From positions 1,364,001 through 1,428,000 of the forward strand of contig OZ252011.1 of assembly GCA_965247355.1 (NCBI GenBank): a DNA stretch of 64,000 nucleotides, in the 5' to 3' direction. Every line of letters starts with the position of its first letter. The first letter of the stretch is position 1. Under the pieces are notes generated by a model, which was not told where the DNA came from, did no database searches, and was given only the letters and a program-made list of their open reading frames with translations. Shown here piece by piece: positions 17,348 through 25,606 of this stretch. Source of the DNA: RHLJ01 sp965247355. GTDB taxonomy: Bacteria; Bacteroidota; Rhodothermia; Balneolales; Balneolaceae. Both the position numbers and the translations under genes were made by a program.

Positions 17348-19174
17348 TCAGGTTGGAAGACCTTCAATCTTCATTATTTCCAAGGCATTCGTGCTAGGGC
17401 AAGGACCAGGACGAAGTTTATATTCAAAACTCATCTTACCCTCTTCTATGGATTCTACGAAATGCCAATTACTAAGCTGAGGAATTTCGGACTCTAAATC
17501 AGCCAGTTCTAAATCATGTGAAGAAACCAATCCCACGCCATTCTTACCTGCCACTTCTTTAAGAAAAGCCGCACTCCCTCCGTATCGCTCACGGTTGTTT
17601 GTACCTCGATAAATTTCATCCACAAAAAAGAACAGCGGTGACTCGTCTTCTTTCATCAGTTCATCTAACAAATATCTAAGTCGTTTAACTTCGGTATAGA
17701 AATGCGACAAACCATCATCCAAAGAATCGGTAATATTTATGCTCGAAAACACTCTGAAAAATTGAGTGTCCATAGATGAAGCGCAAACCGGGGCACCCGA
17801 ATAAGCGAGGATTAAATTAATACCGACCGTTCTTAAGAAAGTACTTTTTCCCGCCATGTTAGAACCGGTAATCAGGAATAAGTCCTTTCCCTTACTAACC
17901 TGAAAGTCGTTCGTAATTCTTTGCGAAGATGGAATCAAAGGATGTCCAAGTTCTGAAGAATTGAAAAGCTCATCTGAATCAGTATCAAATTCCGGCCAGC
18001 TATTCTCCGGGTTAAGCATCGCAAAGTTAGCCAAAGAGTTAAGGGCTTCCAGCTCATAAAAGGTATCAAGCCATTTGGTAAGTTTTGGCTCCAACTCTCC
18101 TTTTAATTGTTCGACTCGCATAGCGTGGTATAAATCCCACGGCACCATAAAGTTAACTACTATCCAAACAATTTGATTAACCTGCAAGGCTGCACGACTC
18201 ATTAACCCCTGCGTTTTCTTAATAAATCGCGAAGGCTGTTCGGATCCTTCCTGGTATACTGAAAGCAATTGCTCCAACTCTGAACCCTTTACGGGCTTGA
18301 ATCTTTCAATATGAAAAAGAATCGATTTAAGTCGGTCGAGTATTTTTTCGATCTGATAGGTGGCATCAAATAAGCCTGCAATTTTTTGCCCATTAAACTT
18401 ATAGTACAATAAATAACAAACCAGACTTATTGCGAATAGAAATGAACTTATAAATCCATTCAGCAACAATAATCCTAGCGTTATGTTAGATACCGATAGT
18501 GCACTCAGAATTGTTAATGGGGTTTTAAACCCGGTCTTCTCAGGCTTCCTAAGCCAGGTCAGCATTTGATCAATACTCCAGTCTTTTCCTGAAGTGTGTA
18601 TGGTGGTGAATAATCCAATTACCCGAAGTTTATCCCTGAATCCGGTAAGAGGAACCAGTTCCTTTACTTTCTTCTGACGTATTAATACCTCTTCTTTTTC
18701 TGGTGATGGGTCAAGTAGCCAATCGGTAAGCTTCCCGGCACTTCCTTCATAAATCGAGGTATCAATAAGATGGTATAAAGAATGCTTTCCCAGAATATCC
18801 AAATCATTCGCAAAAGGATGATTTTTTGTATCTGTCTCTAATGCCTTGTACCGGATATTCGCCCAATCCAGCTCCATCCTGGCAATATGCTCTTTTTTAA
18901 TGTCCCTGAGATGCTCGAACTTTTCCTGTGATTGATAGACTTTTCGGTGACGATCAACTAATACAAGGAAACCTGCTACCCAGGCAATAAGGCTAAATAC
19001 ATATACGGCATCAGGTAATACATCAATTGTAAAATAGGCAGCAAACAAAGCCAGCATGAAGTACCCAAAACGAACCTTTGAGAATAATTCACTCCGTTTT
19101 TTTCTTTGTTCTATCACCCTTTCGATTCGGGCTATATGTCTCTCAAGAGATAATTTCAGTTCTTCTTTTGTCAT
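17348..19174 (-). CDS. Membrane-associated MutS-like ATPase
   Basis: 608 residues. Two pairs of hydrophobic segments (about 34-73 and 222-258) precede a MutS clamp/ATPase part. The ATPase has Walker A GSNMAGKST at about 437-445, 'SINITDSLDDGLSHFYTEVKRL', Walker B-like 'LFFFVDEIYRGTNNRER' and 'GLVSSHDLELADL'. The mismatch-recognition domains of MutS1 are absent, so a role in mismatch repair proper is doubtful. Proteins of this type are common in Bacteroidetes and uncharacterised. Its ATG overlaps the 3' end of the Smr gene by 32 bases, so the two are coupled. Confidence 0.88.
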   Translation of the reverse strand: MTKEELKLSLERHIARIERVIEQRKKRSELFSKVRFGYFMLALFAAYFTIDVLPDAVYVFSLIAWVAGFLVLVDRHRKVYQSQEKFEHLRDIKKEHIARMELDWANIRYKALETDTKNHPFANDLDILGKHSLYHLIDTSIYEGSAGKLTDWLLDPSPEKEEVLIRQKKVKELVPLTGFRDKLRVIGLFTTIHTSGKDWSIDQMLTWLRKPEKTGFKTPLTILSALSVSNITLGLLLLNGFISSFLFAISLVCYLLYYKFNGQKIAGLFDATYQIEKILDRLKSILFHIERFKPVKGSELEQLLSVYQEGSEQPSRFIKKTQGLMSRAALQVNQIVWIVVNFMVPWDLYHAMRVEQLKGELEPKLTKWLDTFYELEALNSLANFAMLNPENSWPEFDTDSDELFNSSELGHPLIPSSQRITNDFQVSKGKDLFLITGSNMAGKSTFLRTVGINLILAYSGAPVCASSMDTQFFRVFSSINITDSLDDGLSHFYTEVKRLRYLLDELMKEDESPLFFFVDEIYRGTNNRERYGGSAAFLKEVAGKNGVGLVSSHDLELADLESEIPQLSNWHFVESIEEGKMSFEYKLRPGPCPSTNALEIMKIEGLPT

Positions 19175-19451
19175 TCTTTGGTTTATTCAATTCTACTAAG
19201 GTGGCTCCCCAACTACTGCTGTCATCCGCCAGTCGGTAAGAAACCACATCATCATGTTTTTCTAAAATACTGTGTACTAATCTTCTTAAGACTCCCTTTC
19301 CCTTCCCGTGAATAATACGCAGAGAATAAATCTCTTTCTCAAGACAAGCTTCGATATAATCAGGCACCAAATCCTTCACTTCCTTTGAACTGAAAAGGTG
19401 CAAATCCAGGATACCATCAATCGGCAGTTCTATAGGTTCGGGTTCGTTCAA
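19143..19451 (-). CDS. Small Smr-domain protein
   Basis: 102 residues forming almost only an Smr domain: 'ILDLHLFSSKEVKDLVPDYIE', 'LRIIHGKGKGVLRRLVHSIL' and a C-terminal 'WGATLVEL'. The DLH and HGKGxG motifs match Smr nucleases/nickases as found at the C-terminus of MutS2. The start is TTG at 19449-19451, directly beside a 7-bp tandem repeat; no in-frame ATG exists. Overlap with the MutS-like gene suggests the two products work together like a split MutS2. Confidence 0.85.
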   Translation of the reverse strand: MNEPEPIELPIDGILDLHLFSSKEVKDLVPDYIEACLEKEIYSLRIIHGKGKGVLRRLVHSILEKHDDVVSYRLADDSSSWGATLVELNKPKNDKRRTEIIS

Positions 19452-19501
19452 ATTCGTTATTCGTTATTCGTTATTCGTTATTCGTTATTCGTTATTCGTT
19501 A
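19452..19501. repeat. 7-bp tandem repeat (ATTCGTT), seven copies
   Basis: Seven perfect copies of ATTCGTT cover 19452-19500, and 19501 begins an eighth. The array abuts the TTG start codon of the Smr gene on the minus strand, so it occupies the site where a ribosome-binding site should be. The unit length is not a multiple of three. The minus-strand repeat contains TAA at changing phase, so it cannot be translated through. AT-rich degenerate TAATTC-type sequence continues to 19560. Confidence 0.9.
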
Positions 19502-19565
19502 GGGGCAACTTTTATTCCTAATTCAACTATTCCTAATTCATTCTTAATTGAATCATTTTTAATTC

Positions 19566-19877
19566 TCAATTCACTTCATAATCCACTACTCGCCTTTCCG
19601 CCACAATACTTCCGGCAAAAGCTACCACTTCCTGATGATCGGGGTGAACTGCATATTCTTTTAATTTTTCTTTTGACTCATGAGTTGTTGTCAGCACCAT
19701 ATCGTACACTGGCCCTTCAGCAGTATTATATCCAATTCCAACTTCCATGCTATTAATCGCATCAATTCTGGGAATTAACGCTTCCAGTCTGGATTTAAAT
19801 TCTACTGCATTTTCTTCTTTTGATTTCCCGTTCGCTTCATCCAGAAGCCTCCACATTACGATATGTTTGATCATCAT
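19566..19877 (-). CDS. Dabb-domain (stress-responsive alpha/beta barrel) protein
   Basis: 103 residues beginning 'MMIKHIVMWRLLDEANG' and ending 'AERRVVDYEV', with 'VYDMVLTTTHESKEKLKEYAVHPDHQEVVAF' in between (given here in parts of the ferredoxin-like Dabb pattern). Dabb proteins form dimeric alpha/beta barrels; some are enzymes of polyketide or aldoxime metabolism but most are of unknown role. It ends 114 bases before the Smr start, on the other side of the tandem repeat, and may be the first gene of that transcript. Confidence 0.88.
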   Translation of the reverse strand: MMIKHIVMWRLLDEANGKSKEENAVEFKSRLEALIPRIDAINSMEVGIGYNTAEGPVYDMVLTTTHESKEKLKEYAVHPDHQEVVAFAGSIVAERRVVDYEVN

Positions 19878-20064
19878 TATTTATTAAGCGTTTTTCGTTT
19901 TGTGTTCAATTTGCAATATCCAACAAGGAATTATCAATAACCAACACTTCTTACTTGTTTATTCCCTGCTGTTTATTGTTCATTCATTCCCTGTTAATTG
20001 ATCTCAGGAACTCTTATTTTTAGGGTTCGGTTTAAACTACAGATTCAGGCAATCCTGTTTCCCC

Positions 20065-20766
20065 ATGAAAGAAAACAATCCCATATTGGAAAACTTAGAC
20101 TTAGATCAAATTACGGCAGACGAAGTTGGTGATGCTCATTTCGGTTCTTCAGAACTTACTCCCATCAGAGAAGATGCATTCGATCTCTCAGATTCAGAGA
20201 AAATTGAAATCATCCAGGAACATTTTGCCAAAATAATGGAAACTCTTGGGCTGGACCTTACCGATGACAGCCTCCAGGGAACCCCCTATCGCGTAGCAAA
20301 AATGTACGTGAAAGAGATTTTCCAAGGATTAAATCCAAAAAACCGTCCTGAAGCACGTACGTTCAGTAATGGCTACGACTACAGCGATATGGTTATCGAA
20401 AAGAATATTCAGGTGACTTCCTTCTGTGAGCACCACTTCCTCCCTTTTATCGGAAAAGCACACGTAGCTTATATCTCCAAAGGAAAAGTGATTGGACTGT
20501 CTAAAATCAATCGTTTGGTGGATTATTTCTCCAGAAGACCTCAGGTTCAGGAACGTCTGACACTCCAGATTGCGGATGCACTTTCGGAAGCTATGCAAAC
20601 AGATGATGTAGCGGTATTCATCGACAGTAAGCATTTATGTGTTTCTACCCGTGGAATTAAAGATACTACGAGCAGTACCATCACATCGGAATTCCGTGGA
20701 GCTTTCAAAGAGAAAGAGACCCAACAGAAATTCATCGATTTCATAAGAACTAACACCGAGCTTTAA
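20065..20766 (+). CDS. folE: GTP cyclohydrolase I
   Basis: 233 residues. It converts GTP to 7,8-dihydroneopterin triphosphate for folate or pterin synthesis in the cytosol. Zinc ligands are visible as C121 and H124 in 'FCEHHFLPFIGKAHVAYI' and C192 in 'HLCVSTRGIKD'. The substrate-binding stretch 'GLSKINRLVDYFSRRPQVQERLT' and the end 'SEFRGAF' are canonical. The N-terminal ~40 residues are an acidic extension of no known function. It starts a plus-strand run with cysS seven bases downstream. Confidence 0.97.
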   Translation: MKENNPILENLDLDQITADEVGDAHFGSSELTPIREDAFDLSDSEKIEIIQEHFAKIMETLGLDLTDDSLQGTPYRVAKMYVKEIFQGLNPKNRPEARTFSNGYDYSDMVIEKNIQVTSFCEHHFLPFIGKAHVAYISKGKVIGLSKINRLVDYFSRRPQVQERLTLQIADALSEAMQTDDVAVFIDSKHLCVSTRGIKDTTSSTITSEFRGAFKEKETQQKFIDFIRTNTEL

Positions 20767-20773
20767 GCACGTT

Positions 20774-22228
20774 TTGGCTGAACAAAAACTTCACGTTTAC
20801 AATACTCTTACCCGTCAAAAAGAACTCTTTGAACCATTAAATCCTCCTTTTGTGGGGATGTATGTGTGTGGACCGACTGTTTATGGTGATGCGCATTTAG
20901 GTCATGCCAAGAGTTATGTTTCTTTTGATGTTGTGCTTCGCTACCTCCGCTATCTTGGATATAATGTCCGTTATGTTCAGAATATCACCGATGTGGGACA
21001 TTTGGTAGGTGATGGCGAGGAAGGTGAAGACAAACTTGCCAAGAAAGCCCGCCTTGAGCAGGTCGATCCCATGCAGGTTGCTGAGAAGTATACCTACACC
21101 TATTTCAGGGATATGGATGCGTTGAATGTACTCCGGCCTGATATTGCTCCACGGGCAACCGGACATATTCCCGAGCAAATTGCGATGATCAAAACCCTGA
21201 TTGAGAAAGGGCACGCTTATAATGTGGATGGAAATGTGTATTTCGATGTAAGCTCGGATCCTGAGTACGGCAAATTAAGCGGAAGAAATGTAGAAGAATC
21301 AGAAGCGGGAACCCGTGTTGAAACCGCATCCGACAAAAAAGACCCCAAAGATTTTGCCCTCTGGAAGAAAGCCGATGATGAGCATCTCATGAAATGGGAT
21401 TCTCCCTGGGGAGTTGGATATCCGGGCTGGCATATCGAGTGTTCGGTAATGAGTACCAAGTATCTGGGCGAAAGTTTTGATATCCACGGTGGTGGATTGG
21501 AGAACCAGTTTCCACATCACGAATGTGAAATTGCACAGTCCGAATGTGCCCATGATTCCCAGTTTGTGAAATACTGGATGCATAACAACATGGTAACTCT
21601 CGAAGGACAGAAAATGGGGAAATCGCTTGGAAATGCGATTAATCTGGAGCAGTTTTTCACAGGGAAGCATGATCTTTTGACGAGACCCTGGGATCCACAA
21701 GTGATTCGGTTCTTCTTATTGCAAAGTCATTATAGAAGCACCACCGATTTCTCTGAAGATGCACTTGAAGCCGCTGAGACCGGACTGAAGAACCTGCATT
21801 CGATGATTACAGCTATTGAAAAAGCAGAGCCTGGAAATGGTAAGGCTTACGATATTGAAGCGTTCAAAGCATCCTTTGAAGAAGTGATGAATGATGATTT
21901 CAATTCAGCTCAGGCAATTGCCGTGCTGTTTGAAAACCTGAAGGAAATCAGAAAGCAGATAACTGCGAATCAGGCTCCATCAAACCTTGGAGCATTACGA
22001 ATATTCCTTCATACGGTAGTGGAAGAAGTACTGGGACTTTGGCCAAGTGAATCAGCCGGTGGAAATGGAGAATTGACTTCCGGTTTGGTTGAATTATTTA
22101 TTGAAATCCGAAAAGAAGCCAGAGCGAATAAGGATTTTGCACTTTCGGATAAAATCCGGGATGATTTAAAGGAATTAGGCGTGCAGTTGATGGACAGAAA
22201 AGACGGCACGACTTTTAGTATTGACTGA
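20774..22228 (+). CDS. cysS: Cysteinyl-tRNA synthetase
   Basis: 484 residues, normal length. The class I signatures are HLGH (41-44) in 'PTVYGDAHLGHAKSYV' and KMGKS in 'LEGQKMGKSLGNAI'. Zinc-binding residues sit in 'MYVCGPT', 'GWHIECSVMS' and 'FPHHECEIAQSE'. The start is TTG at 20774, seven bases after the folE stop; no ATG fits the alignment. The stop overlaps the yidD ATG by one base. Confidence 0.97.
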   Translation: MAEQKLHVYNTLTRQKELFEPLNPPFVGMYVCGPTVYGDAHLGHAKSYVSFDVVLRYLRYLGYNVRYVQNITDVGHLVGDGEEGEDKLAKKARLEQVDPMQVAEKYTYTYFRDMDALNVLRPDIAPRATGHIPEQIAMIKTLIEKGHAYNVDGNVYFDVSSDPEYGKLSGRNVEESEAGTRVETASDKKDPKDFALWKKADDEHLMKWDSPWGVGYPGWHIECSVMSTKYLGESFDIHGGGLENQFPHHECEIAQSECAHDSQFVKYWMHNNMVTLEGQKMGKSLGNAINLEQFFTGKHDLLTRPWDPQVIRFFLLQSHYRSTTDFSEDALEAAETGLKNLHSMITAIEKAEPGNGKAYDIEAFKASFEEVMNDDFNSAQAIAVLFENLKEIRKQITANQAPSNLGALRIFLHTVVEEVLGLWPSESAGGNGELTSGLVELFIEIRKEARANKDFALSDKIRDDLKELGVQLMDRKDGTTFSID

Positions 22229-22488
22229 TGAAGGCGCTGAAATTCATATTCAGCAAACTCATTATTGGACTTGTACGATTTTACCAGTTAGCGATTTCCC
22301 CATGGTTGGGAAGCAGCTGCCGGTACTCCCCCACTTGTTCCCACTACATGATTGATGCGGTGAACGAATGGGGACCATTGAAAGGATTTTGGTTGGGAAT
22401 TAAACGTATTGGTCGTTGTCACCCCTGGGGCAGCGACGGCTATGATCCGGTTCCTGAGAATCCTGAAAAAAAGAAATTGAAAGACTGA
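22228..22488 (+). CDS. yidD: Membrane protein insertion efficiency factor YidD
   Basis: 86 residues with the full YidD signature: 'LVRFYQLAISPWLGSSCRYSPTCSHY' (in parts), three conserved cysteines and 'RIGRCHPWGSDGYDPVP'. It assists YidC-dependent membrane insertion. Unusually it lies behind cysS rather than in the rpmH-rnpA-yidC operon. The stop codon falls in the first unit of a 177-bp tandem repeat that duplicates the gene's last codons. Confidence 0.95.
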   Translation: MKALKFIFSKLIIGLVRFYQLAISPWLGSSCRYSPTCSHYMIDAVNEWGPLKGFWLGIKRIGRCHPWGSDGYDPVPENPEKKKLKD

Positions 22489-22818
22489 ATAAAAAATTTG
22501 CCTCAAAAGTCCCCTCTCGAGAGGGGATTTAGGGGTGTGTAACTTAACTTATTGAACTTTGTTGTCATCCTGATCCATCGGCTGACGGAGACAGATCTTG
22601 TTGGATACCCAATCAGATTCTTCGCTTTCGCTCAGAATGACAAACAAAAGAAATTGAAATACTGAATAAAAACCTTGCCTCAAAAGTCCCCTCTTGAGAG
22701 GGAATTTAGGGGTTTGTAACTTAACTTATTGAACCTTGTTGTCATCCTGAGCCGTCGGTTGACGGAGAAGGATCTTGTTGGATACCCAATCGGATTCTTC
22801 GCTCTCGCTCAGAATGAC
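22471..22818. repeat. Tandem direct duplication, 177-bp unit
   Basis: Unit 1 (22471-22647) and unit 2 (22648-22818) start with the same AAGAAATTGAAA..CTGAATAAA, which in unit 1 is the 3' end of yidD. Both carry a CCCCTCT..AGAGGG palindrome, 'AACTTAACTTATTGAAC', and a hairpin with arms GTCATCCTGA and TCAGAATGAC. The few differences are scattered point changes, so the duplication is not brand new. Unit 2 ends 17 bases before the hisI ATG. No gene lies in this ~350-base gap. Confidence 0.85.
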
Positions 22819-22834
22819 TATTTACTTACATACG

Positions 22835-23317
22835 ATGTCAGAAATCACATTCAAAAAACGCGTTTCCATTTACCAGGTAGAAGAAGAAAAAGACCTGGCT
22901 CCTAAATTCCAGGACGACGGACTTATTCCCGTTGTCACCACCGATTACACTTCCGGTGAACTTCTCATGCATGGCTATATGAATGAAGAAGCCTTCAAGA
23001 AAACGATAGAGCTTGGCGAAGCGGTGTATTACAGTCGTAGCCGGGAAACACTCTGGCACAAAGGTGCTACTTCAGGTCTTACCCAGATCGTGAAAGAAAT
23101 GCGCATTGACGACGACCAGGATTGCGTATGGCTTCGTGTGGAAGTACAAGGTAATGGTGCCAGCTGTCACGTAGGCTACCGCTCCTGCTTCTACCGCAGT
23201 GTTCCTACCGGTAAAGACTTCTTTGAAAAAAAAGGCGAACTCGCCTTCGAAGAATCCGAAAAAGTCTTCGATCCGGAAGAAGTATACGGCGATGCTCCGA
23301 ATCCTACGAAGCTTTAA
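22835..23317 (+). CDS. hisI: Phosphoribosyl-AMP cyclohydrolase
   Basis: 160 residues from ATG at 22835; codons further upstream in frame lie inside the tandem repeat and are rejected. It opens the purine ring of PR-AMP in histidine synthesis. Visible motifs are 'SRSRETLWHKGATSG', 'DDDQDCVWLRVEVQG' and the metal-binding cysteines in 'ASCHVGYRSCFYR'. There is no fused HisE domain. It stands alone, away from other his genes. Confidence 0.95.
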   Translation: MSEITFKKRVSIYQVEEEKDLAPKFQDDGLIPVVTTDYTSGELLMHGYMNEEAFKKTIELGEAVYYSRSRETLWHKGATSGLTQIVKEMRIDDDQDCVWLRVEVQGNGASCHVGYRSCFYRSVPTGKDFFEKKGELAFEESEKVFDPEEVYGDAPNPTKL

Positions 23318-23340
23318 AGTTAATATCCAGCTTTGTCTCG

Positions 23341-23386
23341 TTCCGAAGGTCTTCCTTCGGAATGCAGTCCGGAAGCTACAGCTTCC
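23341..23386 (+). terminator. Two hairpins downstream of hisI
   Basis: Hairpin 1 is TTCCGAAGG (23341-23349) / CCTTCGGAA (23354-23362) with loop TCTT. Hairpin 2 is GGAAGCT (23371-23377) / AGCTTCC (23380-23386). Both are perfect and begin 23 bases after the hisI stop. No U-run follows, so a terminator is only one possibility; the second stem also occurs in the dispersed 'GTGCTGAA' repeats. Confidence 0.5.
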
Positions 23387-23445
23387 ATTAGTCGGCGACC
23401 AAGCTAAGTGGACACTTGAACCAGTTCCTTTTTTATTTACAAGCC

Positions 23446-23829
23446 TTAACTAGGTGGGGAATTGTTAAAAAAAGTACTTATTTCATATTCATAAATTGTA
23501 CCATCTTTTTTTTTCAAAAAGAATAACTCACTATTCGATTCTTTAAACAGAGAATCTCCAATTGCTATTTTATTAAATATCCTATCAGTTTTTTTGCCTA
23601 GAGGCCAAATAGCATATTCAATATTAGTTCTGTCTTTGAAACGTATAAATATCATTCCACGATCAGTATGATAATTTAAGACTTCGTCATTTAGACTGTC
23701 TTCGTAAAAAAGCACAAAACTTGCATCACTAAACTCTTCTGTAGAATTGAAATATTCAATAATATCGTCGGCAAAAAACCAAACAATAACAATGCTAATG
23801 ATTAGTATGTATTTTTTATTTTTAATCAT
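23446..23829 (-). CDS. Hypothetical membrane-anchored protein, AT-rich
   Basis: 127 residues: lysines, then one hydrophobic segment (YILIISIVIVWFFADDI, residues ~7-23), then a soluble domain rich in Phe, Asp and Lys ('FVLFYEDSLNDEVLNYH', 'RFKDRTNIEYAIWPLGKK'). No family recognised. The gene is clearly more AT-rich than its neighbours and sits among repeats, so recent acquisition is possible. Confidence 0.55.
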   Translation of the reverse strand: MIKNKKYILIISIVIVWFFADDIIEYFNSTEEFSDASFVLFYEDSLNDEVLNYHTDRGMIFIRFKDRTNIEYAIWPLGKKTDRIFNKIAIGDSLFKESNSELFFLKKKDGTIYEYEISTFFNNSPPS

Positions 23830-23984
23830 TTGGGTGCTTGTTCTCTAATATTCTACCGAAAGGCTAGAACTAGGATGTGACATACCTACATTAATTTCGG
23901 AGCCTTTAATGCTATAAATGCCTTAAGAAGTATAAGAATAACCACCACATGAAGTAAGTTTAAATTTAATCTCATTCCAAAAGT

Positions 23985-24046
23985 CCACCTTCAGAAACCT
24001 GTGCTGAACTTGATTCAGTATGCAGTTCGGAAGCTCCAGCTTCAAC
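23985..24046. repeat. Dispersed short repeat ('GTGCTGAA..TTCAGTATGC' family), copy 1
   Basis: The motif 'CTGTGCTGAACTTGATTCAG' followed by TATGCA and a GGAAGCT..AGCTTC stem. Related copies lie at 24992-25052 and 30487-30546, and a half copy follows hisI. Each keeps a CTGAA/TTCAG hairpin while the loop varies. No gene is visible between 23830 and 24100 apart from this repeat. Confidence 0.6.
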
Positions 24047-24100
24047 TTTTACTTTGTTGTTAGATGTAAATTGAAACGACCACTCGAAATTGAAGGAAAC

Positions 24101-24529
24101 ATGAATAAACATATTGATGCAAGTCCCGAAGCAGGAAAAGAATTTTATCAACACTTCCATGACAAAGGATCAATAGTGATGTTGAATTTGCTGAAATTTA
24201 AAGAAACAGCTGACTATACAAACTTTGAAGCATTAAAACCTGCTACGGAAATCAGTGGAGAAGAAGCCTATCAATTGTATATGGAAGAAACTTTACCTGA
24301 ATTAGAGAAAACGGGGAGCCGAATTATCTATTACGGAAAAAGCCGAAACTTTCTGATTGGCCCCGACTCTGAAAAATGGGACGCCGTTTTATTGGTAGAA
24401 CACGAATCGGTTTTGAAGTTTATGGAATTTGCTCAAAATCCTGACTATCTAAAAAAAGCAGGACACCGAACAGCAGCATTGGAAGATTCCAGGTTATTAC
24501 CAACCAATGAAATAAAAAACTACACCTAA
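24101..24529 (+). CDS. DUF1330-family protein
   Basis: 142 residues from ATG at 24101 behind GAAGGAA; upstream in-frame codons overlap a dispersed repeat. Motifs 'IVMLNLLKFKETADY', 'YYGKSRNFLIGPDSEKWDAVLLVEHES' (in parts) and 'FAQNPDYLKKAGHRTAALEDSRLLP' match the DUF1330 dimeric ferredoxin-like fold. Function unknown. It stands alone in a repeat-rich stretch. Confidence 0.85.
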   Translation: MNKHIDASPEAGKEFYQHFHDKGSIVMLNLLKFKETADYTNFEALKPATEISGEEAYQLYMEETLPELEKTGSRIIYYGKSRNFLIGPDSEKWDAVLLVEHESVLKFMEFAQNPDYLKKAGHRTAALEDSRLLPTNEIKNYT

Positions 24530-24708
24530 CAAGACAGATAAATAATCATAAGCTATAATGGTATTTGGTGTTGATATGATACACTCCGACGCACAGCATC
24601 GGAGTGAGGGGTATCTAGACGAATCAAACAATCTCTAAATCGATCATTTGGCAGATCCTTCGGAAGTATCCTCAGGATAAAGAATGTGGCTTTAACATTG
24701 GAGTGAAG

Positions 24709-24954
24709 GATCTAATCCCAAAAAACGGCCTTAGAATTGTTGTAGGAAATAGTGATCTAATGATCGAAGCGAATCCGCAGGATGAAGAATTCCACACAGG
24801 CTCGGGCGAGTAAACCCGGACAAAGGAAAGAAGACCATTGGAATTCTTCAGCGAGAACATAGTGAACCCGACAAGAATTCGTAGCCTTGACCTTTTGTTA
24901 CTGGAGCCTGTCCCGTTGCAGAACGGGAAATCAAGCCAAAAGTAAGAAGAGAAT
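24709..24954 (+). repeat. Structured dispersed repeat, copy A
   Basis: 246 bp, about 90% similar by eye to copy B (25644-25922) in the same orientation. Helix 1 is GAAGAATTCCA (24784-24794) with TGGAATTCTTC (24839-24849), perfect over 11 bp. Helix 2 is GAATTGTTGT (24734-24743) with ACAAGAATTC (24871-24880), with one G-G mismatch. A hairpin CCCGTT-GCAG-AACGGG sits near the 3' end. The core TCCACACAGGCTCGG lies between the arms of helix 1. A long frame exists on the minus strand but it differs between copies and is rejected as coding. Confidence 0.8.
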
Positions 24955-24991
24955 ACTAGATACACTTCCTATCATTTCAAAAATCTTCCTC

Positions 24992-25052
24992 CGCAAACCT
25001 GCGCTGAACTAGTTTCAGTATGCATTCCCAAACTGGAGCTTGGGAACGAGTC
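24992..25052. repeat. Dispersed short repeat ('GCTGAA..TTCAGTATGC' family), copy 2
   Basis: GCTGAACTAGTTTCAG followed by TATGCATTCCC and a TTCCCAA..TTGGGAA hairpin. The central CTGAA/TTCAG stem is kept while the loop differs from copy 1 (CTAGT instead of CTTGA). Confidence 0.6.
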
Positions 25053-25147
25053 TTAAAGAGAATCCCTATTGTTGAAAACCATTACAACAATTTTACCCTT
25101 CCGTGATACTTCCCTCCTGGCCTGACTTTATCTTGAAATAAAAAGTC

Positions 25148-25606
25148 ATGAAAGCATTACTAACAACACTCATTGTATTAATACCGGTTTTAGGATTTGC
25201 TCAAGCAACAGAAGCTGAATATTTAAATCTAGGAAAAGACAACCTGGCGATTAAAGGCTACGACCCGGTGAGCTATTTTGTAAATGAAGAACCCCTGGAA
25301 GGACAACAAGCTCTCTCTTATCGATACAACGGCGCTACTTATTACTTTGCTTCAGAAACCAACCTGGAAACCTTTAAAGCCGATCCTGCTAAATACGAGC
25401 CAGCTTACGGCGGTTGGTGTGCTTATGCCATGGGTAAAGGCTACACCGCAGATATCAACCCCAAAACCTGCAAAATTGTAGACGGGAAGCTACTCTTATT
25501 CTACAATAAGCTGTTTACGAATACCCTCCCGAAATGGAATAAAGACGAGGCTACCCTCTACCCTGCCGCTGAGAAGAACTGGGACGCAAAGAGTTTTAAG
25601 CAGTAG
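25148..25606 (+). CDS. Secreted YHS-domain protein
   Basis: 152 residues with a signal peptide (KALLTTLIVLIPVLGFAQ). The YHS-type core reads 'LAIKGYDPVSYF', 'YRYNGATYYFASETNLETFKADPAKYEPAYGGWCAYAMG' (given in parts) and 'LFYNKLFTNTLPKWNKDE'. YHS proteins are small metal- or ligand-binding domains; secreted forms like this are of unknown role. It is flanked by two direct repeats (copies A and B, 935 bp apart), so recombination between them would delete exactly this gene. A degenerate C-terminal fragment of a paralogue is at 31995-32036. Confidence 0.85.
   Translation: MKALLTTLIVLIPVLGFAQATEAEYLNLGKDNLAIKGYDPVSYFVNEEPLEGQQALSYRYNGATYYFASETNLETFKADPAKYEPAYGGWCAYAMGKGYTADINPKTCKIVDGKLLLFYNKLFTNTLPKWNKDEATLYPAAEKNWDAKSFKQ

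Larger units (their letters stand above)
24530..25147. other. Intergenic region filled by repeats
   Basis: About 620 bases without a credible gene. Contents in order: a hairpin CACTCCGA (24582-24589) / TCGGAGTG (24599-24606); structured repeat copy A (24709-24954); and a copy of the GTGCTGAA-type short repeat (24992-25052), which ends in a TTCCCAA..TTGGGAA hairpin. The YHS-domain gene starts at 25148. Confidence 0.65.

Noticed and set aside
19452..19501. CRISPR-like array
   Set aside because: Short contiguous 7-bp units without spacers; a simple tandem repeat.
22775..22834. N-terminal extension of HisI
   Set aside because: These codons lie in the tandem repeat hairpin. HisI homologues begin near the ATG at 22835.
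24672..24965. Long minus-strand reading frame across repeat copy A
   Set aside because: The corresponding frame in copy B diverges in sequence and is shifted by indels, and copy C has none. Conservation follows the stems, not codons.
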